A DNA stretch of 64,000 nt, taken from contig NC_026497.1 in the NCBI RefSeq assembly GCF_000328475.2, positions 434,001-498,000 of the forward strand, read 5' to 3'. Positions 20,300 to 29,305 of the stretch are shown here, one piece after another; within the stretch, counting starts at the first letter, position 1, and every line of letters starts with the position of its first letter. Below the pieces are notes generated by a model. That model made no database searches. It was not told the origin of the DNA and worked only from the letters and a program-made list of their open reading frames with translations. The DNA comes from Mycosarcoma maydis. Taxonomy: Eukaryota > Basidiomycota > Ustilaginomycetes > Ustilaginales. The translations under genes were made by a program, and so were the position numbers.

Positions 20300-20896
20300 A
20301 TGGTTTCGACAAAAACTTGCACAGCATCCGTGTTGGCTCTCACGCTCGTTGCATGCGTCGACGCAAGCCTGCACAGACGAGACGGATCGACAATCACGGT
20401 CCAAACCACCCAGTTCAACCCTGCGATCCAGAACCAAGGCGGAACCACCAACGCTGCGGGAACGTTCAACGTCTCTCCGCTGGCCACTTCAACGTCGTAT
20501 CAGTTCCAAACGCTGCAGCAGACGTCGACCTTTCAACTGGGTCCGGTCAACATTCAAGCTGCCAACCCGGCAAATGCTGGTTCGGGCGGAACCATTGACT
20601 CTGGCTCTGGATCTGGATCTGGATCTGGATCCAGTGCAAACGGGGACGTTGGTGGTGGAACCATTGTTGTTACGGCAACGGCACCGACGAGCACGGTGAA
20701 CCAGATTTCGAGTGCAGCAGCGGGTACGAGTTCGACAGGCGTCGCCACGGCGAGTAACGGATTGCCCAGCTTGGCGCTCGGTGCTTCGAGTAGTGGTGGC
20801 ATGCGCGCACGCGCAATGGTCAACGAAAAAGGCGTTTGGAGCGCATCACTCGCCATGCTCGTCACGGCGATGTGCGCAGCGTTTGTGGTCGTCTAG
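20300..20896 (+). CDS. Small secreted, probably GPI-anchored Ser/Thr/Gly-rich protein
   Basis: This protein of 198 residues has an N-terminal signal peptide (about 1-23, ending near VDASLH) followed at once by RR, a possible Kex2 site. The body is rich in Ser, Thr, Gln and Asn, with a (GS)n run encoded by repeated GGATCT near residues 100-113. A C-terminal hydrophobic tail (ASLAMLVTAMCAAFVVV) with no charged residue after it fits a GPI-attachment signal; the omega site would be among the small residues around SSSGG. It is a candidate cell-wall or plasma-membrane surface protein and I recognise no family. The ATG at 20300 is chosen because the upstream in-frame Met at 20249 would put the poly-C tract in the protein and bury the signal peptide. 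Confidence 0.75.
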   Translation: MVSTKTCTASVLALTLVACVDASLHRRDGSTITVQTTQFNPAIQNQGGTTNAAGTFNVSPLATSTSYQFQTLQQTSTFQLGPVNIQAANPANAGSGGTIDSGSGSGSGSGSSANGDVGGGTIVVTATAPTSTVNQISSAAAGTSSTGVATASNGLPSLALGASSSGGMRARAMVNEKGVWSASLAMLVTAMCAAFVVV

Positions 20897-21336
20897 TCGA
20901 AACATATCGGTCGCACCCATCGCCGTTCACGCTGTCAGATACCCGCTCCACCCAGAAGACACATACACTCGTGACTCCAGTGCAACGCCACATCTTGTCT
21001 CAATCTCACTCACCGCCTTGCCCTTGGTGCTTCGTTTCGGAATTTACCCATACTCTCTTGCTTCTTTTGCGCACTTGATACTTTAACAGCATACACAAAT
21101 CGTGCATGCTCCACGCTCTACGCTCTATGCGCCCCCGTCGTTGGATCTCTACGTTTTGTCTTTCACCTTGCGTCGCGTCTCACGTTCTTCGTTGTCAAGC
21201 GTGTCTGTCAGAATGCTCGGCTGACGCATACCAATGAGCGCACGATCAACTGGCACATGAAAGACGAAGCGAAGAGGGCAGATAGTCTATGAGTACAAGA
21301 AATGGTCGGGATCAAAACGGTGCGTCGTGAGCCAAC
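20897..21336. other. Convergent intergenic region, nothing recognised
   Basis: This lies between the convergent ends of the surface-protein and transporter genes. There is a short imperfect CACGCTCTACGCTCTA repeat near 21110. No gene is supported. Confidence 0.5.
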
Positions 21337-22893
21337 TTAGACTTCTTTGTCGCTGTCTGGCGGACTGGGTAGACTCTTGGTGGGGTCGTTGATGTAGCTC
21401 GTCAACGTGGAGTCGGGGATGTCGTTCCAGCCTTTGGTGGGCGCAGGTGGATACACTGGTTGGTGTAGCCGTGCTGGCGCGGCGTGTGCCGAAGGCTGTT
21501 GCGCCGCAAAGGCGTACGCACTCGTCGACGGCGCGAATGGATGCGGTCGGTTGTGCAGTGCATCGGTCCATCCACTCGCTCCACTGGCTGTGCTGGCTGT
21601 GCTGGCCGAAGTGAGCGGGAGTATCGCGTGGTTGCCAACGCCCTGTTGACGCTCGACCTTTTTATCGCCCTTGTCAACGTCGTCCTTGGTCTTACTATCG
21701 TTGTACATCCACAAGCCGTAGAAGGTGAGGCCGATGCCGAACCACTGGAGGCGCGTGACTGATTGTCGGAACCAGAGGATAGCCAGCACGATCACAAACA
21801 CCCTCTTGAGCAACGACGCGATCGAATACGTGACGGGCGAGACCATGGACAGCACGTTGAACGCCAGGATGTTTTGCGCAAAGTGCACAAGTCCGTTGCA
21901 GAGCAGCCAGGACAAGACGAATGTGCGCCTATCGTATGGATACGCCTCTGACGCATTCCAGCTCGGCCGGAAGAGCAAGCTGGAGCCATCGTAGTACAGC
22001 GCCATCGGGATCATCAGCACGATCGAACAGCCGGACGAGTAAAAGAGAATATTGATCTTGTCCATTTTTTCGCCCTCGGATCTTTCGCCTTTGCGCAAGA
22101 GCTTTTTCGAGTAGATGTTCTGTGCGACAAAGACCAGCGTAGACGCGAGGGCGGCTGCGAATCCGACCATGTCGTCAGCATTGAAAGCGAAGCCTGTACA
22201 CGCCATCATGACGCCTGCTGTCAAGGGAAACAGCGACATGTACGTCTTGGACGAGTAGCTGACGTTGAACAGGTACGTGTAGCTGAGAACGGTGAACAAC
22301 GGACTGAGCGCTTTGATCGTGTGTACCGTGGAGACCGGAACGCGCGCGATGGCAAGCGACGAGAGCGCCTGTCCGACCACATTGAAAAACGCCAACTGCC
22401 CCACTTCAGCCACACGTGACAACGACGGCGGCACCAATCGTGTCAGCGCTCGATGGCCAAGCATGCGCCGAGACGCGCAGATGGCACAGCAAACGTTGAC
22501 AAAGCCAAAATGGATCAACGTCAGCGTCACCGGATAAGGGAAAGCCGGCGGTCGCACTTGCGGTAGACCGCTATCCACGTGATTGCGACCCTTGGAGAGC
22601 AGCGCTTTGGACGTGTTGGACGAGAGCGAGGACGAAATGTACCATGCCAGGCAGCCGAGCACGAAGAGCACCGTGGAACGCGAAGGAGGCGCAACCGCTT
22701 TGTCGAACAACTGAGTGTGTATATGGTCGACATTCGAGCCGTGGCGTTTGAACAAACGAGGACGATCCAAACTGCGTCTCGGCTTGTCGTTGGACCTCGA
22801 TGACGATGTGGGCAATGACGATCGCGAGCCAGCGGAAAGCTGCGAAATCGCTTCGAACGCGCGCGATCTTACGCTCGAAAGTGCCGCATTCAT
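21337..22893 (-). CDS. Triose-phosphate-translocator-family transporter (Sly41-like)
   Basis: This 518-residue protein of the TPT/DMT superfamily resembles yeast Sly41, an ER/Golgi membrane protein that suppresses loss of Ypt1. A basic, Ser-rich N-terminal tail of about 75 residues precedes some nine to ten hydrophobic segments. Family-like signatures include VSTVHTIKALSPLFTVL, LASTLVFVAQNIYSKKLL and SPVTYSIASLLKRVFVIVLA near the end of the core, followed by FGIGLTFYGLWMYN. The last 120 residues are a low-complexity cytosolic tail. No intron is seen. Transported substrate is not predictable: phosphorylated sugars or nucleotide-sugars are the family options. Confidence 0.85.
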   Translation of the reverse strand: MNAALSSVRSRAFEAISQLSAGSRSSLPTSSSRSNDKPRRSLDRPRLFKRHGSNVDHIHTQLFDKAVAPPSRSTVLFVLGCLAWYISSSLSSNTSKALLSKGRNHVDSGLPQVRPPAFPYPVTLTLIHFGFVNVCCAICASRRMLGHRALTRLVPPSLSRVAEVGQLAFFNVVGQALSSLAIARVPVSTVHTIKALSPLFTVLSYTYLFNVSYSSKTYMSLFPLTAGVMMACTGFAFNADDMVGFAAALASTLVFVAQNIYSKKLLRKGERSEGEKMDKINILFYSSGCSIVLMIPMALYYDGSSLLFRPSWNASEAYPYDRRTFVLSWLLCNGLVHFAQNILAFNVLSMVSPVTYSIASLLKRVFVIVLAILWFRQSVTRLQWFGIGLTFYGLWMYNDSKTKDDVDKGDKKVERQQGVGNHAILPLTSASTASTASGASGWTDALHNRPHPFAPSTSAYAFAAQQPSAHAAPARLHQPVYPPAPTKGWNDIPDSTLTSYINDPTKSLPSPPDSDKEV

Positions 22894-23327
22894 CCCAGCC
22901 TTTCAAACCGCCCGAGTCTGCGCTCTCGATCCCAAGAGTGAGACGTGATGGTGGGCAGTGGTGAGAAGGTGACTGTGCGACGTGCGCAGCAAACGACAGT
23001 TGGATTCACTTTTCAGAATAACTTTAAAGCAGTCCCGAGTGTGTTTTTGGTATTCATCAAGCCTAAGACGTGAGTCGTGAGTGAGAACGTGGACTTGTGT
23101 GTCGCTCGAGTTTTTCCCTCACGACTGGCTCGCGGTTGTCCACGCGGAGAAAAGCTGGAAAACCCTAGATTGACCCTGGATCGTCCATCTTGCGTCCAAC
23201 CTTGACAATATTAATTCGTGATTCACAGACTGGATTCACAGACTGCCAGAGTGGCTCCTCCCACCCAAAGTTGACGATCGACAACTCGACTGAAAATAAC
23301 CTACACATAGATTCTCCGATATCGTGT

Positions 23328-23344
23328 AATCACGATTCGTGATT
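23328..23344. repeat. Perfect copy of the 17-bp palindrome AATCACGA-T-TCGTGATT
   Basis: Both arms match exactly around a central T. It is the clearest full-length example of the dispersed motif in this window. Confidence 0.9.
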
Positions 23345-23573
23345 CTGATTTAACTTGGGGATTGATGTTCGCCGAGAGAGAGGCCCGCGAGAGGAGAGCT
23401 AACAGACTCGAGTGCATGGTGACACGGGGAGGTAGGTGCACATACACGATTTGTGATTTCGTTCGCATCGCAGCTACACTCACAGACTACCTGCAACTGC
23501 ATTTTGCTCGCGGCTGTGCATCAACCGCATTTTTTGTGAATATGCGGCTTGACCGAGGCAGTTGTGTGTTTCT

Positions 23574-23601
23574 GTGATTCGTGATTCGTGATTCGTGATT
23601 T
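23574..23601. repeat. GTGATTC tandem, four copies
   Basis: Three perfect GTGATTC units and one GTGATTT. This is the reverse-strand form of the AATCACG array. Confidence 0.9.
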
Positions 23602-24113
23602 GTGTCTGTGTCAGCTTGGCTCTGTTATCGGACTGGATGCCGCTGTGCACACACACATGCACGATGCTTGGTGGCAAGTACAGTAACTGGGTGGCGAGCG
23701 TGTCTCTAGCTGTCCCCACCGCCGAGGAAATGGATTGCATCGTGGATCGCACACTCGTCCGGCGTCCCCGCACCGCTGCTGCCAGCCCAAATCACGTACT
23801 GTATCACGAATCGTGAATGCTTGTGGGCCCTGTGTGGAACGCGGAGTTGGACGTAGCAAATTATCGGGCCAATCGTGAATCGTAAATCGTCGAATCAGTG
23901 ATTTCTGCGGCGGTGCCAAAAGCGTTGCGACGTGGAAGCTCGTGGGCTCAAAAGCCACCTCACATCCTCCTCGACTAGACTTCCAACGCTTACACCCTGC
24001 GACCGTCCTCCGTTCCCTACATTGCGTCGTGATACACCACGCTCGATCTGTAATCTGCACCACATAGATGAACTCTGGCGCGAGCAGCAAGCGTGGTTAG
24101 GCGTACAACCAAA

Positions 24114-25004
24114 ATGGCCACCGCAACGTCTCACAACAAGAAATCCTCGGCGGTCAAACGCATCCTCTCGGAAGCACGAGAGCTAGGCTGTGACTCTTCC
24201 GATCTGTACACGGCTGCGCCTTTGGAAGATAACATCTTTGAATGGCACTTTACGTTGCGTGGGCCTGCCAACACGGAATTCGCCGATGGCCTCTATCATG
24301 GTCGCATCCTGCTACCCGCCGAGTATCCAATGCGACCACCCAACCTGATGTTGCTAACACCCAACGGGCGGTGGGAGTTGAACAAGAAGATCTGCCTCAC
24401 ATTTACCGGCTTCCACGAAGAGATGTGGCAGCCGGCATGGGGGATAAGAACTGCATTGTTGGGCCTGCAGACGTTCATGACGGCCAAAGCAGAGGCAGCG
24501 GTGGGCATCGGCAGTTTGGATTATCCGGTCGAGGCGAGAAAGAGGATGGCAAGCGAGTCGAGGAGGTGGAGGTGTGACATTTGCGAAAAATCGACGCTCG
24601 AGATGCTGCCGGACGCTGACGAGCAAGGTCGAGAGAAGAGGCAGGAAGCACTGCCAGAGGGGCTACAGGTCCAACTGAATGCGCCATCACACAAACCGTC
24701 GTCGGCGTCATCCGACACGACGCAATCGGATCCCATCCCGACACGGGCTTCTTCCGACCAAGCTTGCGAGCCAACAATGTCTACAGCTGCTCCTACCGCT
24801 GCTGCTCCAACATCACAACTCCACTACAGACCACCTGCAACAACTGCCGCTCCAACGCCCACAACCTCGTCTACGTCTTCAGCCGCTCCGACTCCATCCG
24901 TAATCCGCGTCTCGGCAATAGAGCAGAAACTATCCGTGATCGACAACTGCATCAAGGCGCTCGGCATCCTCGTCGCCCTTCTCATCGTCAAACGTCTCAT
25001 CTAA
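24114..25004 (+). CDS. UBC6: Tail-anchored ER ubiquitin-conjugating enzyme E2 (Ubc6/UBE2J type)
   Basis: This 296-residue Ubc6/UBE2J-family E2 acts at the ER membrane in ERAD. The UBC domain occupies about residues 8-160, with YPMRPPNLMLLTPNGRWELNKKICLTFTGFH; the catalytic Cys lies in KKICLTF, and WQPAWGIRTALLGLQTFM follows as usual for this subfamily, which lacks the HPN motif of canonical E2s. A Ser/Thr/Pro-rich linker leads to a single C-terminal hydrophobic segment (IKALGILVALLIV) that ends in KRLI, as expected for a tail anchor. The ATG at 24114 (AAAATGGCC) is preferred over the in-frame Met at 24093. Confidence 0.9.
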   Translation: MATATSHNKKSSAVKRILSEARELGCDSSDLYTAAPLEDNIFEWHFTLRGPANTEFADGLYHGRILLPAEYPMRPPNLMLLTPNGRWELNKKICLTFTGFHEEMWQPAWGIRTALLGLQTFMTAKAEAAVGIGSLDYPVEARKRMASESRRWRCDICEKSTLEMLPDADEQGREKRQEALPEGLQVQLNAPSHKPSSASSDTTQSDPIPTRASSDQACEPTMSTAAPTAAAPTSQLHYRPPATTAAPTPTTSSTSSAAPTPSVIRVSAIEQKLSVIDNCIKALGILVALLIVKRLI

Positions 25005-25147
25005 GCCGCCACTCGCATCTCATTCGTCTCGTTTCGCATATCTTTGTTCCCGGTCCCTGCATCTTGTTCGCTCAGTGCCGCTCCTTGCAATCAGCCTCTT
25101 TGTGCGCTCAATCGAGATCATGTGTGTTTGTTGACGGCTTACAGTTT

Positions 25148-26671
25148 TCAAGACCCAGCTCGACGCTGCACAAAATCGTAAAAGCTACGAGGTAGGAAGC
25201 CTACCCTTGCTCCCGAGCCACCGCTGTCTTGCACCTCTTCGTAGATCTCTTGTTCGCTCAAGCAGCGCATCTCGACCTGATCGAACGGCGATCGGAAAGT
25301 GACGCGGTACACGGGATGATGCACCTGGCCAACGGCTGCGGTCGGGTTGGGCGTATTTGCACCTGCACCTGCACTAATCTGCTCCGTCGGCGTGGCTTGG
25401 ATGCTTCGGGACAGGATGGTCTGGCGAATGAAGGAAAGGATCTGATCGCCAAAGCCAAGCCCATCTTTAGGCTCCCATACAGACTGTTGGCGGATCACCG
25501 GTTTGCCCGTATGATCGAAGCGCCCAGCGATGGGTTGACCGGCTCGAACCATACGTGGGATGCGAAGCGTCTCGAAGTCCTGGTGCGTTGTCAGGATCCC
25601 GTGGTGGTCTCGGAAGCCTACGACAATCTTGCCGATGCCTAGCAGGTAGCTTTGCAGAAAGAACTTGAGCAGCTTCTTTTCAAATCGCTCTTGATCTAGC
25701 GCCGCTTTGGATGGATTGTGCTGAGCCCAAGTCATTTGCATCGACGTCTTGAGCTCCACCAGTTCTTCACGGCCTGTCTTTGGGTTGCGTTCTACAGCGT
25801 CCACCTCTCCTCCAATCACCAGCCGGTTGTTACCCAGCTTGGTTTTTACCACTTGACACCACTGCACGTTGGTATTGACATCTCCAGACCAGCCTGCAGG
25901 GTGAGGCAGGGAGGATTCCTTGCTGGGAATCGGCCGGAAAGGCTCTCGTGTCTGCAATTCAGTGTCGACGGTGCAGTAGCTTTCGAACGAGTACCCATAG
26001 TAGCCCATCCGCAGCATCTTGGGATCGTCTTCCTTGTTCTGCTTTTGCGCCCTGGCTGATTTGCACGTGTATTCTTCCAGATACAGCGTATCATCCAACA
26101 TCATAGCGTTGAGCTCGAGAGGATCCGAAAAACGTGCTTCGGCAGTCTGCTCGTACGCTGTGCAGATCTTGGTGATGATACCTCTCCACGTTACCACGTC
26201 AGCTTTTCTTCGCTCCTGATCCACTTGATCGCGCTCTTCATCTGAAACAGCCGCCTCTGTACGGTGCTGAAGCGCAGCGACAAGCGCGTCCAGATGCTCC
26301 GGCACGTCTTGGTCACGTCGAACGAACCGTTCCAGACCGTAGTTGAGATCGGCGCCGAACACGGCACGCGCACCATGTTGACGCGGATGGCGTTGGTTGT
26401 ACGGTGGTGGGCCTCGATAGAATCGTTTGCAACGATCGTCGTGCCACTGTTTTCGGTGCTCATCGAACGAGAAAGAACACAAAGGTACCGGTTGTTGGAA
26501 GGATGGTGATGCTGAGAAGGGAGAGCCGGAAGCGCTAACGCACGCACGAGGATGCCTCAGCGTTGCTATGATGCGCTCGTCCGAGATGTCGTTGGTATTG
26601 GAAGAGACTGTTGCTGCTCGTTTAAGAGGGAGCTGCTCATACGAGTCACTGAGCGCACGTTTATCTGGCAT
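25148..26671 (-). CDS. Rai1/DXO-family decapping nuclease
   Basis: This 507-residue intronless protein has the Rai1/Dom3Z (DXO) pattern: a VTWRGIITKI segment, an acidic LYLEEY stretch, the metal-binding GGEVDAV and ELKTS motifs (conserved E, D and ExK) and KLLKFFLQSYLLGIGKIVVGFRD. Family knowledge: these enzymes remove incomplete or NAD caps and pyrophosphate from RNA 5' ends; yeast Rai1 also stabilises the nuclear exonuclease Rat1. The protein is longer than yeast Rai1 (387 aa), mainly through insertions near the N-terminus and an Ala/Gly/Pro-rich stretch near 440. Whether it is the Rai1 or Dxo1 paralogue cannot be decided by eye. Confidence 0.88.
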   Translation of the reverse strand: MPDKRALSDSYEQLPLKRAATVSSNTNDISDERIIATLRHPRACVSASGSPFSASPSFQQPVPLCSFSFDEHRKQWHDDRCKRFYRGPPPYNQRHPRQHGARAVFGADLNYGLERFVRRDQDVPEHLDALVAALQHRTEAAVSDEERDQVDQERRKADVVTWRGIITKICTAYEQTAEARFSDPLELNAMMLDDTLYLEEYTCKSARAQKQNKEDDPKMLRMGYYGYSFESYCTVDTELQTREPFRPIPSKESSLPHPAGWSGDVNTNVQWCQVVKTKLGNNRLVIGGEVDAVERNPKTGREELVELKTSMQMTWAQHNPSKAALDQERFEKKLLKFFLQSYLLGIGKIVVGFRDHHGILTTHQDFETLRIPRMVRAGQPIAGRFDHTGKPVIRQQSVWEPKDGLGFGDQILSFIRQTILSRSIQATPTEQISAGAGANTPNPTAAVGQVHHPVYRVTFRSPFDQVEMRCLSEQEIYEEVQDSGGSGARVGFLPRSFYDFVQRRAGS

Positions 26672-27267
26672 CCTGGTAGCGATACCGGCGCACTGTCTGA
26701 GCCCACGAGAGTGTGGGATTCAGCAGCACGCGAATGCAGATGCTTTCATCGACGGCAAAGCACCTTTGGACCAAAGTCAAGGCTTTGATGACCGGGCCAA
26801 AATGTAGACTGTAAAGTTGCCGAAACGTTTGTTCCGGAAAGGCTTCAGAGGTTCGGTGTAGATGGAGGAAGGAACAGCAGACCATCACGACGCGCCCTCG
26901 ATCCGATTGATTCACGATTTCGTGTCACTTTTTTTGGACACTGTTTATCTCTCCACTTTTTTTGTTATCCGTTTCTTCCATTCTCACAGATGTGAATGAA
27001 TCACATCACATGCTCGGCACTGAACCTAGAAAAAATCACCAAGTTGAGCGCAGGTGCAAAGTGGTCGGCGTATGAAATCACCAAAAAGGAACCACGAAAT
27101 TCTTTTACGAACGATGTGAATCGTGAATATAAGTTGGGCATGCGAGTTCAGACACAGGCTTTTGCACTCAAGAATAACCACAAATGTCACGCCTGTAATT
27201 CACGATTCACGATGCATGATGGGTGATTCACGATTCGTGATTGGTTTTGCAAGATGGCAAGCACGAA
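26672..27267. other. Intergenic region with dispersed motifs
   Basis: Contains motif copies near 26908 and 27196-27242, the last including an ATTCACGATTCGTGATT near-palindrome (27226-27242). No gene is supported. Confidence 0.6.
27226..27242. repeat. Near-perfect 17-bp palindrome ATTCACGATTCGTGATT
   Basis: One arm differs from the AATCACGA-W-TCGTGATT consensus by a single base. It lies about 25 bp beyond the stop codon of GNA1. Confidence 0.85.
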
Positions 27268-28050
27268 TCAGTGCAGCCTTTTGGCCATTTGCAGGCCGCT
27301 ATACGAGAAGCCGCACTTTTCATAGAAGGCTGTTCGGTAGCAGCGAAGGATTTGCGATTCGACAGCCAAGTTGGAATTCACGAATCGTGAATCGTTTGAT
27401 CGCGATCGCAAGTCAGTATACTGTTCAAGGTGCAACAAGGAAATGTGTTCACGATTCTCGGTGCTCGATCTAAACTTACGTTTCTTCTCGTCGCTACAGT
27501 TGAGGATGATATTACTGCATCCCTTCGAGATTCCGATCGCCTTGACCGTCTCGACCACGATCTTTCCTAGTCCTTTGCTATGCAAACGTGTGTCGACAAC
27601 AATGTCCTCAACATGGCCCACCTTGGTCAACCCACGAAAGAATTTGAGCTCGACGACAACGGTGCCCATGGCTACGATTCTATCCGTTTGCTTTGATACA
27701 ATCACAATGGGGAAATAGGTACCTTTGGCTGCTACCATGGCGTCAAACCGTGCTTTCCACGCAGCTTGCCCCAGGTCGGGCGTCTCAACCAGACACTCGA
27801 GCACCTTGTTGAATCCACGGTTGTAGTCGCTCGATGCTAAAGCGCGCATCGTATACCCTTCCGGAAGTGCTGAGAAGCATTCTTGTGGGATGTCCTCGGT
27901 GGGGAAGGCTAGCTCCATCGTGTATGTCTGCTGTGCGGACGGCATGCTTGAAATCGACTTTGAAGATGGAACTGATGTCGCTGCTAATGCTGCTGCTGCT
28001 GCTGATGTTGATGATGATGATGGTGATGGTGGTAGTGGTGGTAGTAGCAA
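27268..28050 (-). CDS. GNA1: Glucosamine 6-phosphate N-acetyltransferase
   Basis: GNAT-fold enzyme making GlcNAc-6-phosphate for chitin and glycan precursors. Exon 1 (28050-27480) contains GHVEDIVVDTRLHSKGLGKIVV, with the acetyl-CoA loop, and ends at NCSDEKK. A GTAAGT donor at 27479 and acceptor CGAACAG at 27330 remove 150 nt. Exon 2 (27329-27268) resumes with FYEKCGF and ends in AKRLH, matching the usual Gna1 C-terminus. The intron is a multiple of three with no stop, so the unspliced frame stays open over 260 codons, and it holds a copy of the 17-bp palindrome. The first 35 codons are a Ser/Ala microsatellite (GCT/GAT repeats); Met at 27945 (MPSAQQ) gives about 175 residues, closer to family length, and may be the true start. 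Confidence 0.9.
   Translation of the reverse strand: MLLPPLPPSPSSSSTSAAAAALAATSVPSSKSISSMPSAQQTYTMELAFPTEDIPQECFSALPEGYTMRALASSDYNRGFNKVLECLVETPDLGQAAWKARFDAMVAAKGTYFPIVIVSKQTDRIVAMGTVVVELKFFRGLTKVGHVEDIVVDTRLHSKGLGKIVVETVKAIGISKGCSNIILNCSDEKKRKFRSSTENREHISLLHLEQYTDLRSRSNDSRFVNSNLAVESQILRCYRTAFYEKCGFSYSGLQMAKRLH
27376..27392. repeat. 17-bp palindrome ATTCACGAATCGTGAAT inside the GNA1 intron
   Basis: ATTCACGA-A-TCGTGAAT is a perfect palindrome around a central A and lies within the 150-nt GNA1 intron. It is one of only two intronic or genic placements noticed. Confidence 0.9.
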
Positions 28051-29305
28051 GACTGTGGCCGGTGGGGATAATCGCGCCGCGATTCAAGCGAGTATTGGTC
28101 GTTCGTAGAGCGAGCTTGTCTCAATCCTATACTAGGCAACCGGCCCGTTGGTACGCTGACCCTTTAGCTTCCATCGGTCCGCTCCCAAGACCGCTTCACA
28201 GGGTCCAAAACTTGCCGCACAGTTCAACACTTACGTGTTATAATCACGAATCGTGAATGCACGACAGCGTCGTCCCTGCGTTTTGCTAACTTACAGTATT
28301 TCTTGGATTCATGATTGTCTGCGAGTCACACCCACGCACAGACGATGCTCCATGACAAGCACAAGCGGGCCAACACTCGTAGACTTGACCATCAAATCGC
28401 ACCAGCTGACCGCGCCGAGCCGGGTCGGACACAGCTCGGCTATCTCTCCCCATGTATGTTCCATCGGTCCGACGTCGGCGACCATTTCGTGATTTCCATA
28501 ATGGCCGATAACAAACGCGAACTCATGTAACTTATCAGTTCTGAATGCTGCTCTCATGCTTCACGAATCACGAATCGTGCGGCGTGGTCCAACAATTCTT
28601 TCGTAAGAAGAAAAAATACTGGGCAAATCGTGAAACTGTGAAGATGGGCGCGATGCTGCGCGCTTCTGGCTGCTGAATAGAGAGAGCATGCATGCATTTG
28701 TTTTAGAAGAGATCGCGTGAGTAGTAACTTAGGGTTAGACGCTTCTATCGCTTGCAATCGTGAATCATGAATCCTCAGTCGACAACCCTGAAAGCCTGAA
28801 ACCAAATCGGCGTCAAACGGCTTTCAGAGATCCTGTGCAGCCGTCGGTCAGCCAGCTCCGTGATGCACCGTACCAACCAATCTCGAATCTCGCATGGCGA
28901 TTCATTCGCCCCCCCGCAATGCTTCGCCCATTCCTACCTTGCTGTGTGACTCCTGTCACTAACCCCCGGTTCGCCTATCTTATCTTGTCTGTGGGCATCG
29001 TTGCCCAACAGAGCAGACGGTGCAGCACGATGCAGGCAGATACGTATGAAATGCGTCTGAGAGACGACATATGTGCTGGTCTGTGACAGCATGTGCCCAA
29101 ATGTGGTTAAAAGCAAGCCTCTCCTCGTTCCCGCTTCCAAATCCTCCTACACATTCAAGTTCAAGACCTCCACCATACCTCCTTCCCTGCCTTGCCCGCA
29201 CTCGACTTTCAAGGCCCTTGCTCTTACGTGGACCCTGCTCCTTGTCCCTCACCACGCATTGTTATTTTGGCGCTCCTGTTGCTCCTCGATTTCAAATACG
29301 CAACT
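28051..29305. other. Intergenic region with dispersed motifs
   Basis: This holds motif copies at 28242-28258 (AATCACGAATCGTGAAT), 28558-28579 and near 28755, and the promoter and leader of the sugar permease gene. No other gene is supported. Confidence 0.6.
28242..28258. repeat. Near-perfect 17-bp palindrome AATCACGAATCGTGAAT
   Basis: One mismatch between arms. It belongs to the dispersed intergenic motif family, in the upstream region of GNA1. Confidence 0.85.

Larger units (their letters stand above)
22894..24113. other. Divergent promoter region rich in the dispersed motif
   Basis: This lies between the transporter gene (minus) and UBC6 (plus). It contains a perfect 17-bp palindrome (23328-23344), a 7-bp tandem array (23574-23601), a near-palindrome (23802-23818) and looser copies near 23215 and 23873-23890. 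No gene is supported. Confidence 0.65.
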
